NCBI GenBank assembly: GCA_024695705.1
Contig: JAILHP010000190.1
Coordinates: 1 to 43,749, forward strand
Origin: Prevotella sp.
GTDB lineage: Bacteria; Bacteroidota; Bacteroidia; Bacteroidales; Bacteroidaceae
Direction of reading: 5' to 3'
DNA length: 43,749 nt
Within the stretch, counting starts at the first letter, position 1, and every line of letters starts with the position of its first letter. Shown in pieces: positions 36,181-43,749 of the stretch. The position numbers were made by a program, and so were the translations under genes. The notes under the pieces were generated by a model, which was given only the letters and a program-made list of their open reading frames with translations, ran no database searches and was not told where the DNA came from.

Positions 36181-36214
36181 ATGAAAGATGAAAGACAAAA
36201 CATTAAACATTAAA
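36180..36214. repeat. Period-7 tract (gatgaaa gatgaaa gacaaaa cattaaa cattaaa)
   Basis: Fills the MBL/porin junction. Confidence 0.75.
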
Positions 36215-36222
36215 ACGCAATA

Positions 36223-37332
36223 ATGACAACAAGACTTATCAGACGCGCCACACTGGCTGTGGCGCTTGCTGCATTGAGCAGCACGGCGGCCATGGGTCAA
36301 GCCAGTGTGTCTGGTGGTTCACCCGCCAGAACCGAAACAGACTGGCTGCAAGACCTCACCTCACGTATCACACTCAACGGTTACGCACAGGCCGGATGGT
36401 CCTATCAGGACCCCAACGGACAGAAGCAGAATGCCTACAACCTGAAGCGTACCCTGCTCTGGGCGAAAGCCCGCATCACCGACCGATGGTCGTTCCTTTT
36501 CATGCACGACTTCTCCAGCGTCGTTCAGGAGTTTTATACAGACTACCGCGTCTCGAACGACAACGCGCTGAGCGTCCGCCTCGGACAGTTTAAGCACTCC
36601 TACTCCATGGAGAACCCCCTCTCCCCCACCCAACTCGAGCTTATTGACGTCTATTCGCAGGCCGTGCTCTATCTGGCCGGCGAAGGCCCCGATCCCCTGA
36701 ACGGCGTGAATTACGGCCGCGACATGGGACTGATGGTCTATGGTGACCTGCTGCAGAACCACCTGCACTACGAGTTGGCGCTGATGAGTGGACAGGGTAT
36801 CAACCGTAAGGACCAAAACAACCAGAAAGACTTTATCGCAAAACTCGAGGTACGCCCCTTCGACGGACTGCGCATCGTGGGCTCAGGCTATCTGGGTACG
36901 GGCTGTGCCGTAGGTACGGCAGCCTGGAACCCTAATATCAAGGTGGGCGACAACTACAAGCGCAACCGCTACTCGGTGGGTGCCGAATACAAGTCAACGC
37001 CCTACACAGGCAGTAAGTACAAGGAGGCCCGTCCGCTCTCCATCCGTGCCGAGTGGCTCGGAGGTGAAGACGGCGAGGTGGGTTCACGGGGCGGCTACAT
37101 CACCACAGCCATTCCCGTGGTCGATGCCCTCGATATCGTAGCCAGCGGCGAAACCTTCGACCGCAACACCAGCGTGGAAGGATGGGACCAGACGAACCTC
37201 ACTGTCGGCCTGCAGTACTGGTACTACAAGAAGTGCCGTCTGCAGCTGCAATACACCCGCTGTCTCTGTGGCGAGAACATCAGCACTAAAGACTATAACT
37301 GGATTCAGGCACAAGTTCAAGTAGCATTCTAA
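36223..37332 (+). CDS. OprO/OprP-like porin
   Basis: Signal peptide; LNGYAQAGWSYQDPNG, YTDYRVSNDNALSVRLGQFKHSYSMEN; C-terminal aromatic strand. Confidence 0.8.
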   Translation: MTTRLIRRATLAVALAALSSTAAMGQASVSGGSPARTETDWLQDLTSRITLNGYAQAGWSYQDPNGQKQNAYNLKRTLLWAKARITDRWSFLFMHDFSSVVQEFYTDYRVSNDNALSVRLGQFKHSYSMENPLSPTQLELIDVYSQAVLYLAGEGPDPLNGVNYGRDMGLMVYGDLLQNHLHYELALMSGQGINRKDQNNQKDFIAKLEVRPFDGLRIVGSGYLGTGCAVGTAAWNPNIKVGDNYKRNRYSVGAEYKSTPYTGSKYKEARPLSIRAEWLGGEDGEVGSRGGYITTAIPVVDALDIVASGETFDRNTSVEGWDQTNLTVGLQYWYYKKCRLQLQYTRCLCGENISTKDYNWIQAQVQVAF

Positions 37333-37335
37333 ACT

Positions 37336-38859
37336 ATGGTTATAAAAGTATTACTGACCGTCATCTTTCTGGCCGTGATGATTGGTGTGGGACTCTATAC
37401 CCGCAAGCAGGCCAGTAGTGTTGAAGGTTTCGTATTGGGCGGACGTGCCGTAGGCCCCTGGCTCACGGCTTTCGCCTTCGGAACAAGTTATTTCTCGGCA
37501 GTGGTCTTTGTGGGCTACGCCGGACAGTTCGGTTGGAAGTATGGTCTTTCCAGCGCATGGATAGGTATTGGCAATGCTGTCATTGGCTCCCTGCTGGCAT
37601 GGATTCTCCTAGGTCGGCGCACCAAGCTGATGACGCAGCACATCGAGAGTCGCACCATGCCCGACTTCTTTGGCACACGCTTTGCCAGTCAGGGACTGCG
37701 CGTGGCAGCCAGCATCATCGCCTTCGTGTTCCTTATTCCCTACACGGCTGGCGTCTATAGCGGCATCTCCCGTCTCTTTGAGATGGGCTTCAACATCCCC
37801 TACGAGTATTGCGTGGTCATCATGTCCATCCTCACCGCTGTCTATGTCATTCTGGGCGGCTACAAGGCAACGGCCATGAACGATTTTATACAGGGTATCA
37901 TCATGCTCTTCGGCATTGTGGCGGTCATCGTCGCCGTGCTCTATGCACAGGGCGGATTGACACCTGCCGTCGAGAAACTGGCCCAACTGCCCTCCGATAC
38001 CGACCCGTCGGTCAACGGCGGCTTTGCTTCGTGGTTCGGTCCTGACCCATGGGGACTGCTGGGTGTGGTCATCCTGACCTCATTGGGTACCATGGGACTG
38101 CCCCAGATGGTGGGTAAGTTCTACAGCATCACGGACGAGAGTGCCATCAAGCGTGGCACCGTCATCTCGACCCTCTTTGCCTTTGTGGTGGCTGGTGGCT
38201 GCTATTTCCTTGGCGGTTTCGGACGTCTGTATGAGCCCGTCATTAACGAAGCGACCGGCAAGATTGCCTTCGACTCTATCGTGCCCGCCATGCTGATTAC
38301 ACTGCCCGATGCGCTCATCGCCCTCGTGGTGCTGCTCGTATTGTCGGCTTCTATGTCCACGCTGGCTTCGCTGGTGCTCACGTCGTCATCGACGATGACC
38401 CTCGACCTCATCTACCGTGACAAGAAGTCACTGCCGGGTGAGGTGGAAGAAGGAACCATCGACGACATCGTCGCCGAGAAGGTGGAGCGTCGTAAAGTGG
38501 TGGTGATGCGTGTGCTTATCATGTTTTTCATTGTTATCTCGCTGATGATTGCCCTCAATCCTCCCACGTTCATTGCCCAGCTCATGGGCATCTCCTGGGG
38601 CGCACTGGCAGGTGCCTTCTTGGCTCCTTTCATGCTGGGTCTCTACTGGCGTGGTGTTACCACCACCGCTGTCTGGGCCTGCTTCGTATGGGGCGTAGGT
38701 CTGACGGTTATCAACATGCTCTTAGGCAATCCCATCAATCCCATCAACTGCGGTGCCATCGCCATGGTAGGCGGTTTCCCCGTCACATGGATTGCCAGCC
38801 TCTTCACGCCGAAGCTCGACCGTTCGTTGGTCAACAAGTTTTTCGAATGCTATAAATGA
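37336..38859 (+). CDS. Sodium:solute symporter (SSS family)
   Basis: ASSVEGFVLGGRAVGPWLTAFAFGTSYFSAVVFVGYAGQFGWKYG; multiple TM segments. Confidence 0.93.
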   Translation: MVIKVLLTVIFLAVMIGVGLYTRKQASSVEGFVLGGRAVGPWLTAFAFGTSYFSAVVFVGYAGQFGWKYGLSSAWIGIGNAVIGSLLAWILLGRRTKLMTQHIESRTMPDFFGTRFASQGLRVAASIIAFVFLIPYTAGVYSGISRLFEMGFNIPYEYCVVIMSILTAVYVILGGYKATAMNDFIQGIIMLFGIVAVIVAVLYAQGGLTPAVEKLAQLPSDTDPSVNGGFASWFGPDPWGLLGVVILTSLGTMGLPQMVGKFYSITDESAIKRGTVISTLFAFVVAGGCYFLGGFGRLYEPVINEATGKIAFDSIVPAMLITLPDALIALVVLLVLSASMSTLASLVLTSSSTMTLDLIYRDKKSLPGEVEEGTIDDIVAEKVERRKVVVMRVLIMFFIVISLMIALNPPTFIAQLMGISWGALAGAFLAPFMLGLYWRGVTTTAVWACFVWGVGLTVINMLLGNPINPINCGAIAMVGGFPVTWIASLFTPKLDRSLVNKFFECYK

Positions 38860-39687
38860 TTACGGGAAGGGCCGCATCATGATGGGGACGGGGGTGTCTC
38901 CGAACATGGGACGGTCCTTACCCCAGATAGCTTCCTTGACTATGTGACCCAAGGGTAACTCGATCTTGGCTCCATTGTTAAACTTATAGTAGGGAGTGAT
39001 GATAGGCTCCGTTTCCCAACGTCCGTTCATAGGATTCAGATAACGCTGGGCACCGAGGTTTGCACCCCAATGGTTGCTGAAGCGAACGTCGGCGTAGCCT
39101 CCATACGACGTCGTAAAGGCATACGGACTGATGGCAGGCTGCAGGCGCAGGTCACCGGCATAGTAGTTGCCGAAAGCATGGAGCGACAACCAACTGGCCG
39201 CATCGTAACTCACGTGTCCGCCAAAGCCGTACTGAGTCAGTAACGTGCTCTGCATGGGCATCCAGTACTTGTTGGCATTGGCCGACAGCGACAGATGCAG
39301 CCGTCCGAGGTCTTGGAACAGCACCACCGAACCGGTATTCAAATCCATGAGTCCAGGCATGTGGTCCATACCGCCATAAACGCCCACTGCCGCATTTTTC
39401 CACAAGGGGAAGTATACACCGCTCATCTTGCCGCTCTCCACGTCATAACCCAAAGAACTGACGGCACCTCTATCTGCTCCTGGAGCCCCCCTTTCAACTC
39501 CCGAGGGGGCTTCAATACCTACAGGACTTACACTTGTGTCCCCCTCGGGGGATGACAAGGGGGCTGTGGGAGTGTCTGGCGTTAGGGTTTCCGTGACTGT
39601 AGGCTTCACTTCCTGTGCCATAACTGCTGCTGTCCAAAAGAGGGTCAGCAGTAACAACGCTATTCTTATTGACTTACGTGTTTTCAT
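38860..39687 (-). CDS. Exported/outer-membrane-like protein of unknown function
   Basis: Signal peptide MKTRKSIRIALLLLTLFWTAAVMAQ; beta-rich C-terminus. Confidence 0.65.
   Translation of the reverse strand: MKTRKSIRIALLLLTLFWTAAVMAQEVKPTVTETLTPDTPTAPLSSPEGDTSVSPVGIEAPSGVERGAPGADRGAVSSLGYDVESGKMSGVYFPLWKNAAVGVYGGMDHMPGLMDLNTGSVVLFQDLGRLHLSLSANANKYWMPMQSTLLTQYGFGGHVSYDAASWLSLHAFGNYYAGDLRLQPAISPYAFTTSYGGYADVRFSNHWGANLGAQRYLNPMNGRWETEPIITPYYKFNNGAKIELPLGHIVKEAIWGKDRPMFGDTPVPIMMRPFP
39485..39570. repeat. Pair of GC-rich palindrome-like elements in the 5' part of the CDS
   Basis: agcccccctttcaactcccgagggggcttc and gtgtccccctcgggggatgacaagggggctgtggg; encode TAPLSSPEGDTSVSPVGIEAPSGVERGAPGAD. Confidence 0.6.
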
Positions 39688-39911
39688 TTTCCTTTCTTTT
39701 GACTGCAAAGATACGTATTATTTTCCTACTCTCATCACTTTTCCGAAAAAAGTTTTACCTTACGCTTTTCCTTTGGCTTCGCCGAATGTAAGATGCATCT
39801 CTGAAATGAAAAAAAACATCTTTATTTTGCATTTCGCTCAATTTTCATTACCTTTGTCTTAGGAAAACGGAGGTGTCGATTGTATTATGAGTAAAAAGAC
39901 TGAAAGAACAG

Positions 39912-40394
39912 ATGATTGACAAACGGGAATTTGAAACGATTTTCAGGCATCACTACGACGGGATGTTCCGACTGGCCAGGAAGATGCTGGGTGATGACGC
40001 AGAAAGTAAGGACGTGGTGAGCGACGTGTTCGCCCACCTGCTGGACAGCGGCAAGGACCTGCGAGCAGACACGCTCCAGAGTTATCTGCTGACCAGTGTC
40101 CGCAACCGTTGTATCAATCTGTTGGTCAAGAAGCAGCGTACGCAGGCAGTCGTCGTAGATCTGAATACGGAGAATACAGACAGGGAACTGCTGGATGACA
40201 TGTACCACTACATTGACGGACAGTTGCCCCCACTCTCACAGCAGGTGCTGCGTCTGCGTTACCAGCAGGGTCTGAAATACCGTGAGATAGCCGAAGCGCT
40301 GCAAGTCAGCGAGGTCACCGTACACAATCACCTGTCACAGTCGCTCAAACAATTAAAGGACCATTTTAAATCATTAGGTTATGGAATCAAATGA
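39912..40394 (+). CDS. RNA polymerase sigma-70 factor, ECF subfamily
   Basis: DDAESKDVVSDVFAHLLDSG; LPPLSQQVLRLRYQQGLKYREIAEALQVSEVTVHNHLSQSLKQLKDH. Confidence 0.95.
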   Translation: MIDKREFETIFRHHYDGMFRLARKMLGDDAESKDVVSDVFAHLLDSGKDLRADTLQSYLLTSVRNRCINLLVKKQRTQAVVVDLNTENTDRELLDDMYHYIDGQLPPLSQQVLRLRYQQGLKYREIAEALQVSEVTVHNHLSQSLKQLKDHFKSLGYGIK

Positions 40395-41025
40395 CAAACT
40401 GGAACAGCTCCTCCGACAAATGTATGCCGAGGAGTCCCTCCACGAAGAAAAAGACATCGATACCTCGTCCATCATCGACGAGGAGTGGGCGAAGTTTGAA
40501 GCCAAGCACTTTGGAAATGCTACCTCCACCTCCACTGATGGAAGCGCAGATTCTATGGCGGCAGCACGCTCGGCTTCGCCGCTTTGCTCTGCAAAGAAGT
40601 CTTCACTCTACACTCTAAACTCTAAACTCTTGAAGATTGCAGCCATGTTCATCGGCGTGCTGATGCTCTCGGGTATCGCCTACGCTGCTTTCCACTATTT
40701 CAGTGGCGACCCACAACCCTCAGCAAATATCTCTCAACCCTCATCGCTCAGCCCTCAGCCCTCAACACTCAACCCTCAACCTTCAACCCTCAACCCACAA
40801 CCCTCAACTCCCATCGTCTTTGAGGATGCGGAACTGGCTACGATTCTCCAGGAGGTTGCAACTTTCTATAAGTGTGAGACCGTTTATAAGAATGAGAAGG
40901 TGAAGCACGTGCGACTCTACTTCACATGGGACAAGACAAAGTCGATAGACGAGATTGTCGAGACGTTTAACAAGTTTGAGCGTTTCCACATCACCCGAGA
41001 GAACCAGAAACTGATTGTAGAATAA
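40381..41025 (+). CDS. Anti-sigma-like TM protein with C-terminal DUF4974-like domain, apparently lacking a FecR domain
   Basis: Overlaps sigma gene; TM LLKIAAMFIGVLMLSGIAYAAFHYF; C-terminus FEDAELATILQEVATFYKCETVYKNEKVKHVRLYFTWDKTKSIDEIVETFNKF. Confidence 0.75.
   Translation: MESNDKLEQLLRQMYAEESLHEEKDIDTSSIIDEEWAKFEAKHFGNATSTSTDGSADSMAAARSASPLCSAKKSSLYTLNSKLLKIAAMFIGVLMLSGIAYAAFHYFSGDPQPSANISQPSSLSPQPSTLNPQPSTLNPQPSTPIVFEDAELATILQEVATFYKCETVYKNEKVKHVRLYFTWDKTKSIDEIVETFNKFERFHITRENQKLIVE
40604..40631. repeat. Period-7 tract in the anti-sigma gene (cactcta cactcta aactcta aactctt)
   Basis: Read directly; encodes LYTLNSKL. Confidence 0.75.
40712..40809. repeat. Longest period-7 tract: 14 heptamers (consensus CTCAACC) in the anti-sigma gene
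   Basis: ctcaacc ctcatcg ctcagcc ctcagcc ctcaaca ctcaacc ctcaacc ttcaacc ctcaacc cacaacc ctcaact; encodes PSTLNPQ repeats. Confidence 0.95.
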
Positions 41026-41041
41026 GAAAGCAGTAGTCATC

Positions 41042-43603
41042 ATGAGAAAGATTATATTCACAGCCCTGCTCTGCAGCCTGTGCCTGTGCCTCAATGCCCA
41101 GAAACTGACCCGCAACTATCATAACCAGTCACTCTCGAAGGTGCTGGAAGACCTCAATGCCGTCACTGGCGACCAGACCATCTACTTCATCTACGATGAG
41201 CTGGAGGACTTCACCGTGACCTGCCACTTCACCAACCTGACGCTGAAAGAAGCCGTCAACGAGGTCATCGGCTTCTACCCCATGAAAGTGAGCTACGACC
41301 AGAACAACATCTTCGTGGAGTGTACGCAAAAGGAAACCACGAAAGTCATTGGCCGGCTGGTCGATAATGCCAGACACCCCATAGAGTTCGCCAACGTCTC
41401 GTTGCTCAGCGACAGAGATTCCACATTCCTGAACGGCAGCGTGAGCAATGAGAACGGCGACTTTGTCATTCCCTGCAATGCCCGCCGCGTGACGGTTAGG
41501 GCAACCTGCATCGGCTACCAGACCTTGCTGCGCAGCGTCAGCGTGGGCGAGATAGGCACCATCGTTATGCAGCCTGAGACCTACAGCATTGACGGTGTGG
41601 TGGTAAAGGGCGTAATTCCGCAGTACAAGATGACCACGGGCGGCATGACCATCGAGGTTCAGCACAGCATCCTCCACGATGTGGGTACTGCTGATGACTT
41701 GCTCTCCTTGTTGCCAGGTGTTCAGGGGCGTGACGGCAAGTTTACCATCATGGCCAAGGGCGAGCCCGAAATCTACATCAACAATAAGAAGGTGCGCGAT
41801 GCGCATGAGCTGAAGCAACTGAAGTCGGTCGATGTAAAGAACGTGGAGATTATCACTGCCCCTGGTGCCCAGTACAATGCCGAGGTGAATGCCGTCATCC
41901 GCATCAAGACGCTGAAGCCACAGGGCGACGGACTAAGCCTGATGGCTACCGGCAATCTACAGCGTAACAACCACTGGAGCAGCTACGACGACCTGACCGT
42001 GAAGTACCGCACGGGTGGACTGGAGGCTTTTGCCAACGTGGCGTTCGACTGGGGGCACTTCAGCAACGACGAAGACCTGGATCAGGAGCTGCACATCAGC
42101 CAGGACCAGTATAACATCCATGCCTATGCACCCGTAAGGACGCGCTGGACACGACTTCAGTACCAGACAGGGTTGAGCTATGACTTCAACACAGACCATT
42201 CTGTCGGCCTTAGTTTTTCGTTAGAAAGGCAACCATCTCAGCACTTCAAGAATGACATGCCGCAGGAGTATCAGAAGAACGGAGCGTACTATGGCAGCAT
42301 CCTCCTAAAGACCGTGGGTGAGGAGCCTGATAAGCCCGTGTGGGAACTGAACTCGTACTATATAGGAAAGGTGGGAAAGCTGGGCATCGACCTGAATGCT
42401 ACCCTGCTACGACGCGAATCGGGAGACCAGTTCAACCAGGAGGAGTTGAGTCCGGAGTTGGGCAACCGCACCCTTACCATCATCAACGAGGAGAAACGAA
42501 CGTTGGCAGCCGGCAAACTGGTACTGACTTACCCTGTATGGCAAGGTGTACTGAGCTTCGGCTCGGAGGCCACCTCCACGGAGAGCCATGGTCACAACAT
42601 CGACCAGGAGAATATCATACCCGAGGCCGACAACGAGATGAAGGAAAAGAACATTGCCGGTTTTGCAGAATACGAACTCACGCTCAACGCTCACCACTCA
42701 ACGCTCAACTTTAACGCCGGCCTACGTTACGAGCATGTAGCCACGGACTACACGTCGTTCGGCATCTGGCAGCCAGAGCCCAGCCGTACCTATAACGACT
42801 GGTTCCCCAACCTCTCAGTGGCCTGGCGGAAAGACAAGTGGGGCGCACAGCTGAGCTACAGCAAGCGCATCTCACGTCCACCCTACCGCATGCTGTCATC
42901 CATGGTAGTTTATGACAGCCGAATGATTTATGAGGGCGGCAACCCGTTGCTGCGACCTTCGGTACGTCAGAGCATCGACTTCAACCTCACCTATTCCTGG
43001 CTCAACTTCACGACGGGCTTTACACGTGAGAACGACCTGATTAGCCACATTGCCGAAGTCTATGACGAGGCGAACGAGATTGCCATCTTCCGACCCGTCA
43101 ACATCGACCATCAGGACCGCGTCTATGCTACCCTCGTGGTATCACCGAAGCTGGGTTTCTGGCAGCCACAAGCCACGCTGCATTACTATCAGCAGATGTT
43201 TGACGCCGAAGCCTACGGTGTACCGATGAAGCTGAACAAGCCTGAATTCAGCTTCAATCTGAGAAACTGGTTCCTCATCAATCCCACGACGAAGGCACTT
43301 GTTTACATCGATTATACCGGTAGCAACCACTGGGCATTTATGTATCGTGGCAGCAATTTTACCATGGGTGCCCGTGTGCAGAAAACCTTTTGGCAAGGAA
43401 GGTTGAACGCTACACTGTATGCCAACGACATCTTCCGCACCATCAAGACGAAGACGACCACCTACTACGCCATAGGATCAACCGCTCAGAACGACTATAA
43501 CTATACGCAGAGCGTAGGCCTCACCCTGAGCTACAACTTCAACGTCACCTCATCGAAATACAAGGGAACAGGTGCCGGCAACGAGGAGCGAAACCGACTC
43601 TGA
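41042..43603 (+). CDS. TonB-dependent receptor-like outer membrane protein with N-terminal STN domain
   Basis: STN-like KLTRNYHNQSLSKVLEDLNAVTGDQTIYFIYDELED; carboxypeptidase-reg-like VIGRLVDNARHPIEFANVSLL; beta-barrel. Confidence 0.88.
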   Translation: MRKIIFTALLCSLCLCLNAQKLTRNYHNQSLSKVLEDLNAVTGDQTIYFIYDELEDFTVTCHFTNLTLKEAVNEVIGFYPMKVSYDQNNIFVECTQKETTKVIGRLVDNARHPIEFANVSLLSDRDSTFLNGSVSNENGDFVIPCNARRVTVRATCIGYQTLLRSVSVGEIGTIVMQPETYSIDGVVVKGVIPQYKMTTGGMTIEVQHSILHDVGTADDLLSLLPGVQGRDGKFTIMAKGEPEIYINNKKVRDAHELKQLKSVDVKNVEIITAPGAQYNAEVNAVIRIKTLKPQGDGLSLMATGNLQRNNHWSSYDDLTVKYRTGGLEAFANVAFDWGHFSNDEDLDQELHISQDQYNIHAYAPVRTRWTRLQYQTGLSYDFNTDHSVGLSFSLERQPSQHFKNDMPQEYQKNGAYYGSILLKTVGEEPDKPVWELNSYYIGKVGKLGIDLNATLLRRESGDQFNQEELSPELGNRTLTIINEEKRTLAAGKLVLTYPVWQGVLSFGSEATSTESHGHNIDQENIIPEADNEMKEKNIAGFAEYELTLNAHHSTLNFNAGLRYEHVATDYTSFGIWQPEPSRTYNDWFPNLSVAWRKDKWGAQLSYSKRISRPPYRMLSSMVVYDSRMIYEGGNPLLRPSVRQSIDFNLTYSWLNFTTGFTRENDLISHIAEVYDEANEIAIFRPVNIDHQDRVYATLVVSPKLGFWQPQATLHYYQQMFDAEAYGVPMKLNKPEFSFNLRNWFLINPTTKALVYIDYTGSNHWAFMYRGSNFTMGARVQKTFWQGRLNATLYANDIFRTIKTKTTTYYAIGSTAQNDYNYTQSVGLTLSYNFNVTSSKYKGTGAGNEERNRL
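42674..42715. repeat. Period-7 tract in the TonB-receptor gene (gaactca cgctcaa cgctcac cactcaa cgctcaa ctttaac)
   Basis: Encodes ELTLNAHHSTLNFN. Confidence 0.75.
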
Positions 43604-43611
43604 ACATTAAC

Positions 43612-43645
43612 AAAAGGCTTCCCACGATGGTGAGAAGCCTTTTTA
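43612..43645 (+). terminator. Rho-independent terminator
   Basis: aaaaggcttcccacgatggtgagaagcctttttac, 9 nt after the CDS. Confidence 0.85.
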
Positions 43646-43667
43646 CTTTTTTACCTGTTTACCTTTT

Positions 43668-43749
43668 TTACCTTTCAATCACCGTGAGCACCGTGTCTCC
43701 AGGTTTGAAGAGCAGGCCCGTACACTTCGTGGCGGCAGCCTTGTAGGTC
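43668..43749 (-). CDS. C-terminal end of a truncated CDS, unknown product
   Basis: Open minus-strand frame ...TYKAAATKCTGLLFKPGDTVLTVIER* running off the window; short. Confidence 0.45.
   Translation of the reverse strand, partial: TYKAAATKCTGLLFKPGDTVLTVIER

Noticed and set aside
40712-40809. CRISPR-like or VNTR array interpretation of the heptamer tract
   Set aside because: Units of 7 nt without spacers; not CRISPR. It is a degenerate tandem repeat within a CDS.
1-43749. Prophage, transposon, integrative element, restriction-modification or other defence cassette
   Set aside because: No transposase, integrase, phage structural, methyltransferase/nuclease or toxin-antitoxin proteins seen; gene content is housekeeping.
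1-43749. tRNA or rRNA genes
   Set aside because: No cloverleaf-like sequence or rRNA segment recognised by eye; tRNAscan-SE/Infernal would be needed to be sure.

Overview
The window looks like ordinary core chromosome from a Bacteroidetes, most likely Prevotella or a relative (TAnnTTTG promoters, DUF4230/DUF5606/DUF4738/LruC families, NusB with a long N-terminal extension). I see about 41 supported protein genes. They include a menaquinone cluster (menF, menD, hotdog thioesterase, menB, menC, menE), aroB, coaE, yajC, nusB, rplY, pth, queF, lysS, gpsA, pgi, trmO, two tandem ROK proteins, an ECF sigma / anti-sigma / TonB-receptor set and several transporters. I recognised no tRNA, rRNA, CRISPR array, prophage or known defence system. 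The strongest unexplained signal is in the repeats. (1) At least two dozen degenerate tandem tracts have a period of exactly 7 nt. Each tract has its own unit, but most fit a loose RTKRRNN pattern on one strand. They fill short gene junctions, sometimes supplying stop or start codons, and are inserted in frame in CoaE, AroB, MenC (two), MenF, DUF4230, anti-sigma and TonB-receptor genes, where three heptamers make a 7-aa repeat. (2) A GC-rich palindromic family (CCCCTCCCC-AAA-GGAGGGG type, peptides like PSFGEGxG / SPSLxGG) is inserted in frame in MenE (two), the CaCA antiporter (two), the S4-domain protein, Pth and possibly an OMP. (3) A promoter-bearing repeat of about 65 bp with an inverted repeat occurs almost identically upstream of three unrelated genes, with architecture-only relatives at other promoters. 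Other observations include an OadA-type C-terminal domain without the biotinylation lysine, a TlpA-like protein without the first CxxC cysteine, a ROK paralogue with its catalytic Asp replaced, overlapping convergent genes, and a possible minus-strand small RNA complementary to a susC-like leader.
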